Shown here: piece by piece, positions 16,866-25,514 of the stretch
Position numbering within the stretch: position 1 is the stretch's first letter
How the letters are laid out: every line of letters begins with the position of its first letter
From: Acidobacteriota bacterium
GTDB lineage: Bacteria; Acidobacteriota; Thermoanaerobaculia; Multivoradales; Multivoraceae
Assembly (NCBI GenBank): GCA_028877275.1
Contig: JAPPFP010000007.1
Span: 1-55,327, forward strand
Reading direction: 5' to 3'
DNA: 55,327 bases
Position numbers and translations under genes: made by a program
Notes under the pieces: model-generated
What the model saw: the letters and a program-made list of their open reading frames with translations, nothing else
Database searches by the model: none
Told to the model about the DNA's origin: nothing

Positions 16866-18887
16866 TCAGCGCCGCCAGGGCGCGCGGACCGGTCGCTCGG
16901 CCTGGTACGCGGCCAGCCGTTCCCGGGCATCCGGCAGCGCTTCCGTGGCGCCGGCGCGTTCCAGGTTCTCGATGAGCCGTTGCTGCCAGGCGACGGCCTC
17001 TTCGAAGTCGCCGGTCTCGGCGTAGGCGAGGGCGAGGACGGCGCCGTGGGCCGGGGTCTGGGCGCGCTGGAACAGGTCGGTGGCCAGGTTCAGGGCCATC
17101 GTTCCGTCCCGCACGGAGTCGTCCTCGGAGGCGGCCAGGACTTCGGCGAGGAGCAGAGCAAAGAAGCCGCTGCCACCCTGATCGGGAAGTTCGAGCGTCT
17201 GTTCCAGCATCAGGCGAACCCGGGCGTCTTCGCCGGCGAGCAGCAGGGCGGTTACCTCGGCCGCGCGGGCCCTGCTGTCACTGGGGTCGAGTTCGAGCGC
17301 GCGGCGGGCAGCGAGGGCGGCTTCGGTGAACTGGCCCAGCCGGCCGAGTGCAGTGCCCAGGTTGAAGTACGCCTCCTTCAGCGTCGGATTGCCCGCGATC
17401 GCCCGCTGGTAGTGGGGGATCGCCTCTTCGTAGCGTTCCTGCTGCGTGCGGATGTTGCCGAGTTCGAAGTGGGCCTGACTCAACAGGGGCGGGTCGGCTC
17501 CCGCTTCGACCAGTTGCTCGAAGCGCCGGGCGGCCGACGCCGGCCGACCGAGTTCCTGCTCGATTCGACCGAGCAGCAGCACGATCTCGCGATCGAATCC
17601 GAAGTCTTCCAGCAGGGACTCGAACTCGCGGAGTGCGAGTTCCCGGCGGCCGCCCAGCCGGTAGTTGCCTGCCCGATGGAAGCGGAGATTGCGATCGTCC
17701 GGGGCCAGTTCGAGCGCGCGGGACAGAGCCTCCGCGGCTTCCAGGTGGTCGCCTGTCTCGCCGAAGCTCCTTGCGAGCTCCACCCATGCCGGCCCGAACG
17801 AGGGTTCGATCTCGACCGCGCGCCGGAGCCGCTCGGCCGCGGCCTGGTAGCGCCCCTCGTTGTTGTAGAGCAGCCCGGTCTGGAACAGGAGCCCGACATC
17901 GTTCGGGCTCAGGTTCAGGGCCTCCTGGTACCACATGGTCGCTTCGGCCCGCCGGCCCATGCCTTCGAGCGCCGCCGCCAGCGATCTCCTGGCCGCCGCG
18001 CTTTCGGGATAGTCGCGGACCGCCTCCCGAAACCGCTCCTCGGCGGTCTCGAACGCGTTCGCTGCCAGCGCGACGCGCCCGAGCAGCAACTGGGCCCCGA
18101 TGCCGGTCGCCGACTCCTTGATCTCCGCGGCGATCGGATCGGCGAAGGCGACCGGTGCCTCACCCCGGAGCTCCATCGCGGCGCGCATCGCCGCGTCGTT
18201 GCCGAGCGCGCGGTGGGCAAGAGCGATGTGGTAGTGGAGAGAGTCTGCGCGCGGCTGCTCCCGCAGTGCTGTCTGGAAGTGCTGGAGCGCCGTCGTCGGG
18301 TCGTCCGTCTCGAAGGCGACGCGGCCGAGGCCGAAGTGCGCCGCGGCCACGGATCCGGGCAGTGCGAGGGCGCGCTGATAGTGGCCGCGAGCCTCTTCAT
18401 ACCGTCCGAGTTCGAGATGCGCGCGACCGAGGCGGATCGCGGTCGCGGGGTCGTCGGGTCGGAGCGCCCTGGCCAGGTCATAGGTCTCGACCGCTTCCTC
18501 GAGCTCTCCCAGGTGCTCGGCGGCGCTGCCCAGCAGATAGCGCCACCGGAAGTTCCGGGGTTGCAGTTCCGCGGCGTTGGTCAGGCAGGCCCGGGCGGCC
18601 GGCAGGAGGTCGTAGACGAGGTAGAGCTGGCCCGCATCGCCGAACAGGAGCCCCAGCTGCTCGGCTGCCGCGTCGGTCGGCGTCCCCCGGGCGAGCGCCT
18701 CCTCGAGCAGCCCGCGCTGCTGGTCGATCTGGTCGCGCACTGCTTCGTCCACCCCGCGCAGATCGACTTCAGGTACCGGGATCAACCGGGGCGCCGCGGC
18801 ATCCTGAGCGTGGAGACCGGCGGCCGCGAGAGGCGCCAGGAGCGCGACGATGAGGGCGCCGTCGTGGAGACGGATCGGTTTCGTCAT
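16866..18887 (-). CDS. Exported TPR-repeat protein
   Basis: 673 residues with a signal peptide (about residues 1-27, ALIVALLAPLAAAGLHA) followed by TPR units almost throughout, for example GELEEAVETYDLARALRPDD, GRYEEARGHYQRALALPG and GQFTEAALAARRALELDPSD. It is probably a periplasmic or outer-membrane-associated scaffold. Its ATG overlaps the TGA of the preceding ASPIC/FG-GAP gene, so it is the last member of the sigma-bactofilin-FG-GAP set. No catalytic motif is seen. TPR proteins of this kind often travel with CRTAC1-type proteins, which supports a joint role, though the role itself is unknown. Confidence 0.85.
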   Translation of the reverse strand: MTKPIRLHDGALIVALLAPLAAAGLHAQDAAAPRLIPVPEVDLRGVDEAVRDQIDQQRGLLEEALARGTPTDAAAEQLGLLFGDAGQLYLVYDLLPAARACLTNAAELQPRNFRWRYLLGSAAEHLGELEEAVETYDLARALRPDDPATAIRLGRAHLELGRYEEARGHYQRALALPGSVAAAHFGLGRVAFETDDPTTALQHFQTALREQPRADSLHYHIALAHRALGNDAAMRAAMELRGEAPVAFADPIAAEIKESATGIGAQLLLGRVALAANAFETAEERFREAVRDYPESAAARRSLAAALEGMGRRAEATMWYQEALNLSPNDVGLLFQTGLLYNNEGRYQAAAERLRRAVEIEPSFGPAWVELARSFGETGDHLEAAEALSRALELAPDDRNLRFHRAGNYRLGGRRELALREFESLLEDFGFDREIVLLLGRIEQELGRPASAARRFEQLVEAGADPPLLSQAHFELGNIRTQQERYEEAIPHYQRAIAGNPTLKEAYFNLGTALGRLGQFTEAALAARRALELDPSDSRARAAEVTALLLAGEDARVRLMLEQTLELPDQGGSGFFALLLAEVLAASEDDSVRDGTMALNLATDLFQRAQTPAHGAVLALAYAETGDFEEAVAWQQRLIENLERAGATEALPDARERLAAYQAERPVRAPWRR

Positions 18888-20662
18888 GGTGCGTCGTCTT
18901 CCCGCTCGTCGCGCCGTTCACCGGTGCCCCGAACCAGGGGAGTGTAGGCCCTCGGCGGGGTTGCGGGCCACTCCTCGACCATCCCGTCCGGCCACTGGAC
19001 TTCGATGCGGTCGACCTTGCGGACGCCCGCTGGTACCGCGACCCGCGGATCGCCCCATGAGGCGTAGCTCCCGCCACCCCCGGCGAGTCGGACCAGCGGC
19101 GGTGCCCCTGTTCGGTGCACGCGCACGGTGACGCCGGATGCGGGCCGGCGGCCGCGACTCGTGTCCAGCAGGGGCGCCACGCCGATCCAGTCGGCGTCCG
19201 GGTCGGCTCGGTTGAGCAGTAGCCGGACGGGGCCGTTGTTGTTCGTGATGACCAGGTCCACGTCGCCGTCGTTGTCCACGTCGCCTGCGGCCAGACCGCG
19301 ACTGACGAACGGGGTCTCCGCATCGAGCAACCCGGCGGGCGCCGGTTCGAAACGGCGTCCGCCGCCGCCACCGGCCACGTTCAGAAAGGCCTGATTCGGC
19401 TGATCGAGGGGGAACGGATCGTCTTCCGTGCGCGGTCTTCCAGCGGCGAACGTGACGGCGCCGTTGACCGCCGCGAGGTCGAGCCAGCCGTCGTTGTCGA
19501 GGTCGACGAAGCCAGTGCCGAAGGCGGTCGCGTCCCAGCTCGGCCGGCCGAGACCGGTTGCGTTCGTGCGGTCGCGGAACTGCGCCACCCCCGGTTTCGA
19601 GTCGTTCCGGTAGAGGGTGTTCGTTTCGCGGTGAAAGTGGGTCAGGAACAGATCGAGATCGCCGTCCCCGTCGTAGTCGCCCGCCGCGACGCCCATGCTC
19701 GCCTCCGCCTCGCCGTCCGCGTTGAGAGCCGCTCCGCTGATCAGACCGTCCTCGACCAGTTGGCCGCTGCCGCCGCCCCGCCAGAGGTGATTCGGCATCA
19801 GGTCGTTGGCGACGTAGAAGTCGAGTCTCCGGTCTCCGTCGAGGTCGGCAGCCAGGATCCCCAGCCCGTTTCCGGGCCGGGCCGCGGCCAGACCGGCCGC
19901 GACCGTCGCGTCCTCGAATCGTCCGGATCCGTCGTTCACCAGCAGGGCGTCAGGCGCCGGCTGGTAGGCGCTCGGCAGACAGTAGTCGATCTCGCTTCGT
20001 TCGGTCAGACAGGTCTTGTGTGTGGCCAGGGAGAAGTGGAGGTAGTTCACGATGAACAGGTCGAGATCGAGGTCGCCGTCGTAGTCGGCAGCCGCCGCGG
20101 CGACGCTCCAGCGCGGATCGCCGGTGCCGCTTGCCTCGGTCCGGTCGCTGAAGGTTCCGTCGCCCTCGTTGCGCCAGAGCTGGTTGGCGCCCAGGTTCAG
20201 GACGTAGAGGTCCACCCAGCCGTCGTTGTCCAGATCGGCCGCGACGACTCCCATGCCGTAACCGGCCGCGGCGATGCCGCTCTCCTCGGTGACGTCGACA
20301 AAGCGGACCGTGGCGCGGCCGTCGCCCAACTCCAGGTCGTTGCGGTACAGGCGGTCCCGGGGTGGCCGGTCGGCTGTCCATGGCGTCGTCGCGGAACTCC
20401 GATCTCCTTCGTTGCCGAGGAAGTTGCCCTGGACCAGGTAGAGGTCGAGATCGCCGTCGTTGTCGTAGTCGAAGAGCGCCGCGCCGGCCCCGACCACCTC
20501 CGGGTAGTAGAGATTCCCGCTCATGCCGTTCCAGTGCTGGAAGTCGAGACCGGCGCTCGCGGTGGCGTCGGTGAAGAGGACTTCGCCCGCGCCTGCCCGC
20601 ACGATGGCCGGAGAGAGCGTGGCCAGACCGGCCAGCGCGAGGCCTGGGCAACTCCATCTCAT
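18884..20662 (-). CDS. CRTAC1-like FG-GAP repeat protein with ASPIC/UnbV domain
   Basis: 592 residues. The N-terminus (GLALAGLATLSPAIVRA) reads as a signal peptide. The body is a seven-bladed-propeller type array of FG-GAP/VCBS units with calcium-binding DxDxDGxxD loops, such as DYDNDGDLDLY, DLDNDGWVDLY, DYDGDLDLDLF and DLDGDRRLDFY. The C-terminus (VRVHRTG ... GGGGSYASWGDPRV ... DRIEVQWPDG) is an ASPIC/UnbV domain. It is overlapped by ATGA at both ends, with a second FG-GAP/ASPIC gene upstream and the TPR gene downstream. It is predicted to be a secreted or surface adhesion-like or carbohydrate-binding protein; the ligand is unknown. Confidence 0.9.
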   Translation of the reverse strand: MRWSCPGLALAGLATLSPAIVRAGAGEVLFTDATASAGLDFQHWNGMSGNLYYPEVVGAGAALFDYDNDGDLDLYLVQGNFLGNEGDRSSATTPWTADRPPRDRLYRNDLELGDGRATVRFVDVTEESGIAAAGYGMGVVAADLDNDGWVDLYVLNLGANQLWRNEGDGTFSDRTEASGTGDPRWSVAAAAADYDGDLDLDLFIVNYLHFSLATHKTCLTERSEIDYCLPSAYQPAPDALLVNDGSGRFEDATVAAGLAAARPGNGLGILAADLDGDRRLDFYVANDLMPNHLWRGGGSGQLVEDGLISGAALNADGEAEASMGVAAGDYDGDGDLDLFLTHFHRETNTLYRNDSKPGVAQFRDRTNATGLGRPSWDATAFGTGFVDLDNDGWLDLAAVNGAVTFAAGRPRTEDDPFPLDQPNQAFLNVAGGGGGRRFEPAPAGLLDAETPFVSRGLAAGDVDNDGDVDLVITNNNGPVRLLLNRADPDADWIGVAPLLDTSRGRRPASGVTVRVHRTGAPPLVRLAGGGGSYASWGDPRVAVPAGVRKVDRIEVQWPDGMVEEWPATPPRAYTPLVRGTGERRDEREDDAP

Positions 20663-22899
20663 CGCGTGCCGCGCAACCTGAAGGTCGGGACCACGACGGT
20701 CTGAAGCGTCTCCGCGCCCTCGATCACTTCATAGACCTTCCTGGGTTCGACATCGCGAAAGCGTTGCTCCGCGCCGCTTCCGGCCCAGCGCACGTGGATC
20801 TCGGCGATGCGCGTCGCGTCGCCGAGTCCGACTTCGAGCTGCAGGCTGTTGCCGCCGAAGGATCCCCCCGAGCCGACCAGGCGATGGATCGTGCGCCGGG
20901 TCGCGTTCGGGCGGTCGACGGCGATGGCGACCCGCGAGCCGACACCGAACCGGTTGGCGCCCCCGGCGGCCGCTCCCGCTCCGGCGAAGCGAAGCGTGAC
21001 CCAGGCGTTGCCGTTGCCCGGATTCTCGAACAGGGCGTTGCCGAACGTATCGGTCGGGTAGAAGCCGCCGAGCTGGTGGAGAAGGTCCATGTCTCCGTCG
21101 CCGTCCAGATCGCCGAAACCGACACCATGCCCTTTCTGGAGGTGGCCGAAGCCGCCGGCGAAGGTGACCTCTTCGAACCGCAGCCCGTCGTAGCGGTACA
21201 TGACGTTGGGCATCAGGCTGGCCAGGTCCGGCTCGCCGGTGCCGAGGTAGAAGTCGAGCCAACCGTCGTTGTCGAGGTCGCCGTAGTTCGCCCCCATCGG
21301 CATCGCCGGCCGCCGGATACCCAGTTCCCGGGAGACTTCGGTCATCCGCAGGCGGCCGCCGCAGCCGGGCTCGGGGCCGCAGTCGTTGCGGTACACGAGC
21401 GGTTGGCCGCTCGCGGGTCGGGACCCTGCGAAGGAGGCCATGACCTCGGCCGCCTGGGGCCGGTAGTCGCCGACGTAGAGATCGAGGTCGCCGTCATGGT
21501 CGTAGTCGAAGAACCAGGAGGCGAAGCTCTCCCTCTCCGGCTCGGTGACGCCGACCTGCACGGCCGCGTCGACGAAGGTGCCGTCCGCGTTCACATACAG
21601 GCGGTTGGAACCGAAGTTGGAGACGTAGAGGTCGAGGTCGCCATCGTTGTCGGCGTCGCCCCAGGCGACGCCCTTGGCGTAGCGCAGGTTGGTCACGCCG
21701 GCCGAGGCGGCGACGTCCTCGAAGGTGCCGTCGCCCTGGTTGCGGAAGAGTTGGGAGGGGTAGCTGTGCGCTTCGGTTGCTTCGTTGCCGACGTAGAGGT
21801 CGAGGTCGCCGTCGCCGTCGTAGTCGCCCCAGGCAGCCGTCTGGGTCGGGTAGGCGGGGTCCGCCAGCCTTGCAGCTTCGGTGACATCGACGAAGCGTCC
21901 CTGATCGCCGTCGAGTTCGTTGCGTAGCAGAGAGTTGCGGATGCGGCCGTCCTCGAGCAGCCAGGCGCCGCGTAGCACGAAGAGGTCGAGCCGTCCGTCG
22001 TCGTCGTAGTCGGCGTGAACCAGGTTCAGACCGCCCGTCTGGCCGTCCAGACCCCAGGCAACGCCGACGTCTTCAAAACTGCCGCGGCCGTCGTTCCGGA
22101 AGGCTCGAAGGGGACCGCAGGGGTCCCAACTCGAGGTGATCAGGTCGAGCAGACCGTCGCCGTCGAAGTCGTCGACCACCGCTCCGCCGGCAAGGTCGAG
22201 CACGTCCAGCCCCAGTTCAGGACCCAGGTTCCGCCACCGGCCGCCGGCGTAGGAACCGGTCGCGATGAAGACGTCCTCTTCTATCCGGTGCTCGGCCGGT
22301 ACGCCGTCCGGGAAGTCTCCGGACAGCCTTCGAGCCAGGTTCAGAAGCCAGCGAGCTCGCGCCTGCCTCGGTCCACTCGCGCCGCTCCGGAGGATCGACA
22401 GGAAGTGGTCGCCGGCTGTGCGGGCGTGTTCCGGCCGGGCGTGAACCGCCGACGCGGACAGCGGAAGGATGCAACTGTCGGCCGACCGTGAGATCCGGCG
22501 CGAGGAATCTCCGGCGCCGTGGTGGATGCAGTTCAGGTCCTCGGCCCGTTGCATGTGTGCCAGGGCCAGGCTCCACTCGGCGGACTGGACGGTTGTCGGA
22601 TCCGACGTTGCCGTCGCCTCTAGCGTCGCGGTCGCCGTGGACAGGTGCTCGATCGCGACCATCGTGTCGCCGAGTCGCAGCAACTCCCGGCCGAGTCGCA
22701 GGCGGGTCGCGACGCTTCCAGGCGCGGAGGCCAGCTCGGCTTCCAGCGCGCCCACGATGCCGGTCCCGAAGTACGGGTTGGAGCCGGCCTGCAGTCTTCG
22801 GCAGGATTCCGCGAAGTCGCTTGCGCCCGTTGCGTGTCCGGTGGCGGCAGCGAGAGACGCTGCGAGCACTGCGGTCGCTGCGAGGCCGCGGCCCGGCAT
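20659..22899 (-). CDS. Large exported FG-GAP/ASPIC protein with a helical N-terminal domain
   Basis: 746 residues. A signal peptide (about 1-26, LAATAVLAASLAAATGHATGA) precedes an approximately 200-residue helical, TPR-like region that contains four cysteines (in ESCRRL, LNCIHH, DSCILP and, later, DPCGP). Then come FG-GAP/VCBS repeats with DxDxDGxxD calcium loops (DFDGDGLLDLI, DYDDDGRLDLF, DYDGDGDLDLY, DADNDGDLDLY, DYDHDGDLDLY) and a C-terminal ASPIC/UnbV-like domain ending in IHVRWAGSG. It begins 13 bases after the bactofilin-like gene and overlaps the next FG-GAP gene by four bases. The helical domain fused to the propeller is the main difference from the neighbouring paralogue. Confidence 0.88.
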   Translation of the reverse strand: MPGRGLAATAVLAASLAAATGHATGASDFAESCRRLQAGSNPYFGTGIVGALEAELASAPGSVATRLRLGRELLRLGDTMVAIEHLSTATATLEATATSDPTTVQSAEWSLALAHMQRAEDLNCIHHGAGDSSRRISRSADSCILPLSASAVHARPEHARTAGDHFLSILRSGASGPRQARARWLLNLARRLSGDFPDGVPAEHRIEEDVFIATGSYAGGRWRNLGPELGLDVLDLAGGAVVDDFDGDGLLDLITSSWDPCGPLRAFRNDGRGSFEDVGVAWGLDGQTGGLNLVHADYDDDGRLDLFVLRGAWLLEDGRIRNSLLRNELDGDQGRFVDVTEAARLADPAYPTQTAAWGDYDGDGDLDLYVGNEATEAHSYPSQLFRNQGDGTFEDVAASAGVTNLRYAKGVAWGDADNDGDLDLYVSNFGSNRLYVNADGTFVDAAVQVGVTEPERESFASWFFDYDHDGDLDLYVGDYRPQAAEVMASFAGSRPASGQPLVYRNDCGPEPGCGGRLRMTEVSRELGIRRPAMPMGANYGDLDNDGWLDFYLGTGEPDLASLMPNVMYRYDGLRFEEVTFAGGFGHLQKGHGVGFGDLDGDGDMDLLHQLGGFYPTDTFGNALFENPGNGNAWVTLRFAGAGAAAGGANRFGVGSRVAIAVDRPNATRRTIHRLVGSGGSFGGNSLQLEVGLGDATRIAEIHVRWAGSGAEQRFRDVEPRKVYEVIEGAETLQTVVVPTFRLRGTR

Positions 22900-22911
22900 G
22901 CCGGCAGACTA

Positions 22912-24765
22912 CTACGAGGCGGGATCGTTCTTGTCCGGCGGCTCGGGGACGGCCGGCGTCGGGTCGTTGTCCGCCGGCGGTTCAGGGCCGTCGTCCGCGT
23001 CACTCGCTGCTGGAGGCGTCGGCGGCACCGTCTGAGCCGCCTTCGCGCCGAAGCGGGACGTACCGAACGCGGTCATGCACGCGGCGCCGAGGCCGATCGT
23101 CCACGCCAGGTAACAGATCACGAGGCCGGGGAAACCGAACATGAAGCGGAAGAACCAGGGCAGGCCGAGGAAGCCGAGCAGGTCAGCCACGAGGGCCAGG
23201 GCCTGGATCGTGAGCACACCGAGGGCGAGGGCGCCGAAGCTCCCGGCCGCGACTCCGCTGGCGCCCTTGAAACGGTTCCGGAACCAGTCGCCGGCTGCGG
23301 CTGCCGCTCCGGTGTACCCGAGCACCAGGGCGAGGGCCAGGGCAACCAGGGCCGCTGGCCACAGCAGGATGGCGAACGGAATGCCGATCACGGTGACCGC
23401 GAGCAGGATGCTGGCGACGATCAGGGCCGGGAGGATGAGCAGTTCGATGCCGAAACCAACCACGAGCATGATCAGCGGATCCGACACCGCGGCGGCCCGG
23501 ACCCGGTCCACGCCCTTGGGCGACACGAGCAGAACCAGGCCGCCCAGCACGATGAGCAGGCCGGTGAAGATGATCGCCCGGACGAACTCGAAGACCTTGC
23601 CCACCCGGAAGAAGGGCGGTCTTTCGCCGACCCGCGGGAACCAGTCGCCGCTCCAGCCGTCGAACCAGTCGCCGTCCCAATCCCACTCGAAGTCGCCCCA
23701 ATCGACCTCGGATATCTCTCCGAGCACGGTCGCGCCTTCTTCGCGGCTGACCCTGCCTCCGACCGTGACGATGTCCCCGAGCACCTCCGCTTCCGGACCG
23801 AGCTCCACGTCTCCGCCGATGGCGACCACCTCGCCGGTCACGCGGCCATCGATCTTCGCTTCGCCGCCGATTGCCACGGCGTCTCCACGGACTTCTCCGT
23901 CGACCTTGATGCCGCCGCCGATCGAAGTGATGTCGTTGGCCACTTCGTCGCGCCCGACGCGCACCGTGCTGCCGAAGGCCACCTTGTTGTCGAGGTCGAC
24001 GCGCACCACCGGCCCGCTCTCGCCGCCAGCGGCTTCGGCCTCGGCCAGGTCGCGTTCGAGATCCTCGATGCGCTCGATCGCATCCTCGACCGCGCCCTGC
24101 GCACGTTCATCGGCCTCCTCGAGGGCTTCGTCGAGCCGCTCGCGGACCTCTTCGATCGCCTCGGCGGCCTCTTCCCGTGCTTCCTGGGCATCCGACTCCT
24201 GCTGAGGCTGGCCGAAGGCCATGCCCGTGCAGCACAGCCCGAAGGCGAGGAGCAGCGCACCCGCCCTGAATCCTCGACCCTGTGGCCGATGGACCGGCGC
24301 CCGCGACAGCCGGTGAAGGAGATGGACTCCCGTCAGACAGAGAAGCGTGACCACGGCGATCGTGATCGTCGCCGCCGGTGTGTTGAGGACCAGATCGAGG
24401 GCTTCCCCGACCCGGACCGCCCCGTTCAGGAAGGCCACGCTCTCCGCCAGCACGGCTGCCGCCAGGGTCAGGAGCCAGACCGCGGCGGTCAGCGAGGCCT
24501 GGAGACCATCGAGCAGACCCAGCCACGAGGAGGGGACCAGCCAGGCCGCACCGGTGAGCGCGAGGACGGCGGCCGCAGCCGAGACGGCCAGTGGTAGCCG
24601 GGCCCAGCGGGGAATCTCGAAGGGCAGGATCGGCGAGGGGGCCGGCGTCGCTGCCGGGCGGCCGCTCGCGGCCACCTGTCGCATGATGCGTTCCGCAAGT
24701 CCGGGCGGTACTGTGGGATCTTCCAGTGACTGGAACAGGGTCCGGAGGTCGATTCGGTTCCGCAT
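22912..24765 (-). CDS. Multi-spanning membrane protein with coiled coil and bactofilin-like repeat domain
   Basis: 617 residues from ATG 24765, chosen because GAGGA sits six bases upstream (ATG codons at 24771 and 24783 are alternatives). Order of parts: a short cytoplasmic-looking head (FQSLEDPTVPPGLAERIMRQ), three to four hydrophobic helices (about residues 50-185), a charged coiled coil rich in EE/ER (about 190-245), a beta-helical bactofilin-like region with repeating GDAVAIGGEAKIDGRVTGE and GDVELGPEAEVLGDIVTVGG units (about 250-345), a tryptophan/aspartate-rich linker, then several transmembrane helices and a proline-rich tail. It follows the ECF sigma gene, so the head plus transmembrane part may act as an anti-sigma factor. 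That idea is inference: no zinc-finger motif is present. Confidence 0.78.
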   Translation of the reverse strand: MRNRIDLRTLFQSLEDPTVPPGLAERIMRQVAASGRPAATPAPSPILPFEIPRWARLPLAVSAAAAVLALTGAAWLVPSSWLGLLDGLQASLTAAVWLLTLAAAVLAESVAFLNGAVRVGEALDLVLNTPAATITIAVVTLLCLTGVHLLHRLSRAPVHRPQGRGFRAGALLLAFGLCCTGMAFGQPQQESDAQEAREEAAEAIEEVRERLDEALEEADERAQGAVEDAIERIEDLERDLAEAEAAGGESGPVVRVDLDNKVAFGSTVRVGRDEVANDITSIGGGIKVDGEVRGDAVAIGGEAKIDGRVTGEVVAIGGDVELGPEAEVLGDIVTVGGRVSREEGATVLGEISEVDWGDFEWDWDGDWFDGWSGDWFPRVGERPPFFRVGKVFEFVRAIIFTGLLIVLGGLVLLVSPKGVDRVRAAAVSDPLIMLVVGFGIELLILPALIVASILLAVTVIGIPFAILLWPAALVALALALVLGYTGAAAAAGDWFRNRFKGASGVAAGSFGALALGVLTIQALALVADLLGFLGLPWFFRFMFGFPGLVICYLAWTIGLGAACMTAFGTSRFGAKAAQTVPPTPPAASDADDGPEPPADNDPTPAVPEPPDKNDPAS

Positions 24766-24788
24766 CTTCATTCCTCGCGGCATATGCG

Positions 24789-24794
24789 ATTGTA
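24789..24794 (-). promoter_or_regulatory. -10-like TACAAT, with a possible ECF-type promoter just upstream
   Basis: Between the sigma gene and the bactofilin-like gene the minus strand reads TACAATCGCA, as at other promoters here. Overlapping it is a possible ECF promoter, GGAAC at 24820-24816 and CGTC at 24799-24796 with a 16-base spacer. This fits self-control of the downstream genes by the adjacent sigma factor, but it rests on a single site. Confidence 0.35.
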
Positions 24795-24887
24795 CGACGG
24801 CGACTTGGGCACGACGTTCCGCATGCCCTTCGCCCTACGTTCGCGGGGTCGCTGTGGTTTCACGCTTCGTTCTCAATCCGGCGTGTT

Positions 24888-25469
24888 TCACACGACGCCA
24901 TCCTTGCGCAGGCGTTCCTCGATCTCGCGGCGCGCCCTCCGCAGATTCGTCTTCACCGTTCCCAGCGGCATGCCGGTCGCCTCCGCGATGTCCCGGTAGG
25001 GGAGTTCTTCCCGGAACCGGAGCAGAACGACGAGCCGATACTCGGGTCGGAGAGCCGCTACGGCCGCTTCGAGAGCGGACGACAGTTCGCGCCGCTTGAC
25101 CAGGGTGTCCGGGGACTCCGAGCGCTCATCCTCGATACGGTCCAGGATGGACGACCGGTCGGGGTCGCCGGTCTCGATCGGCGTCGTGGGGAGCTTCTTC
25201 CGGCGAAGCTGGTCGATTGCCGCGTTGCTCGCTATCTTGAACAGCCAGCTTGCGAAACGCCGCCTCGGGTCGTAGCGGGCGAGCGCCATCCAGGCCTTGA
25301 CGAAGACCTCCTGGGTGACGTCCTCGGCTATGCCGCGGTCGTGGACCATGCGCAGGACGAGGCTGAAGACGGGGCGCTGGTAGCGCTCGACCAGCGTCCG
25401 GAAGGCAAGCTCGGACCCCTCGATCGCCTCCGCCACCAGGGCGGCTTCGTCCTGTGGTCCGTGGGGCAT
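24888..25469 (-). CDS. ECF-type RNA polymerase sigma factor
   Basis: 193 residues starting at ATG 25469. Region 2 is clear (FRTLVERYQRPVFSLVLRM, then DVTQEVFVKAWMAL and FASWLFKIASNAAIDQLRR) and region 4 carries the helix-turn-helix (LPYRDIAEATGMPLGTVKTNLRRARREIEERL). A serine/aspartate-rich linker separates them. There is no region 1 or 3, as expected for group 4 factors. The next gene on the strand encodes the bactofilin-like membrane protein after a 122-base gap, followed by the FG-GAP and TPR genes, so this sigma factor probably controls that envelope set. It is divergent, by 45 bases, from the HAL2-like phosphatase gene. Confidence 0.93.
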   Translation of the reverse strand: MPHGPQDEAALVAEAIEGSELAFRTLVERYQRPVFSLVLRMVHDRGIAEDVTQEVFVKAWMALARYDPRRRFASWLFKIASNAAIDQLRRKKLPTTPIETGDPDRSSILDRIEDERSESPDTLVKRRELSSALEAAVAALRPEYRLVVLLRFREELPYRDIAEATGMPLGTVKTNLRRARREIEERLRKDGVV

Positions 25470-25478
25470 CGGCTCAGT

Positions 25479-25507
25479 GTGGCACGGGGAGTGGCTGCCC
25501 GTATCAT
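25479..25507 (+). promoter_or_regulatory. Candidate promoter GTGGCA-17-TATCAT, leaderless
   Basis: GTGGCA at 25479-25484 matches four of six -35 consensus bases and is 17 bases from TATCAT at 25502-25507. The GTG start at 25515 follows after seven bases, so the transcript would begin at the start codon. Confidence 0.5.
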
Positions 25508-25514
25508 TGCCGTC

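Noticed and set aside
16487..16975. 162-codon plus-strand frame in the hairpin island
   Set aside because: No conserved motif, crosses into the opposite-strand TPR gene and is explained by GC-rich repeats.
16980..18947. 655-codon open frame on the plus strand opposite the TPR gene
   Set aside because: High-GC antisense shadow of a well-supported TPR gene; no family motif and no ribosome binding site.
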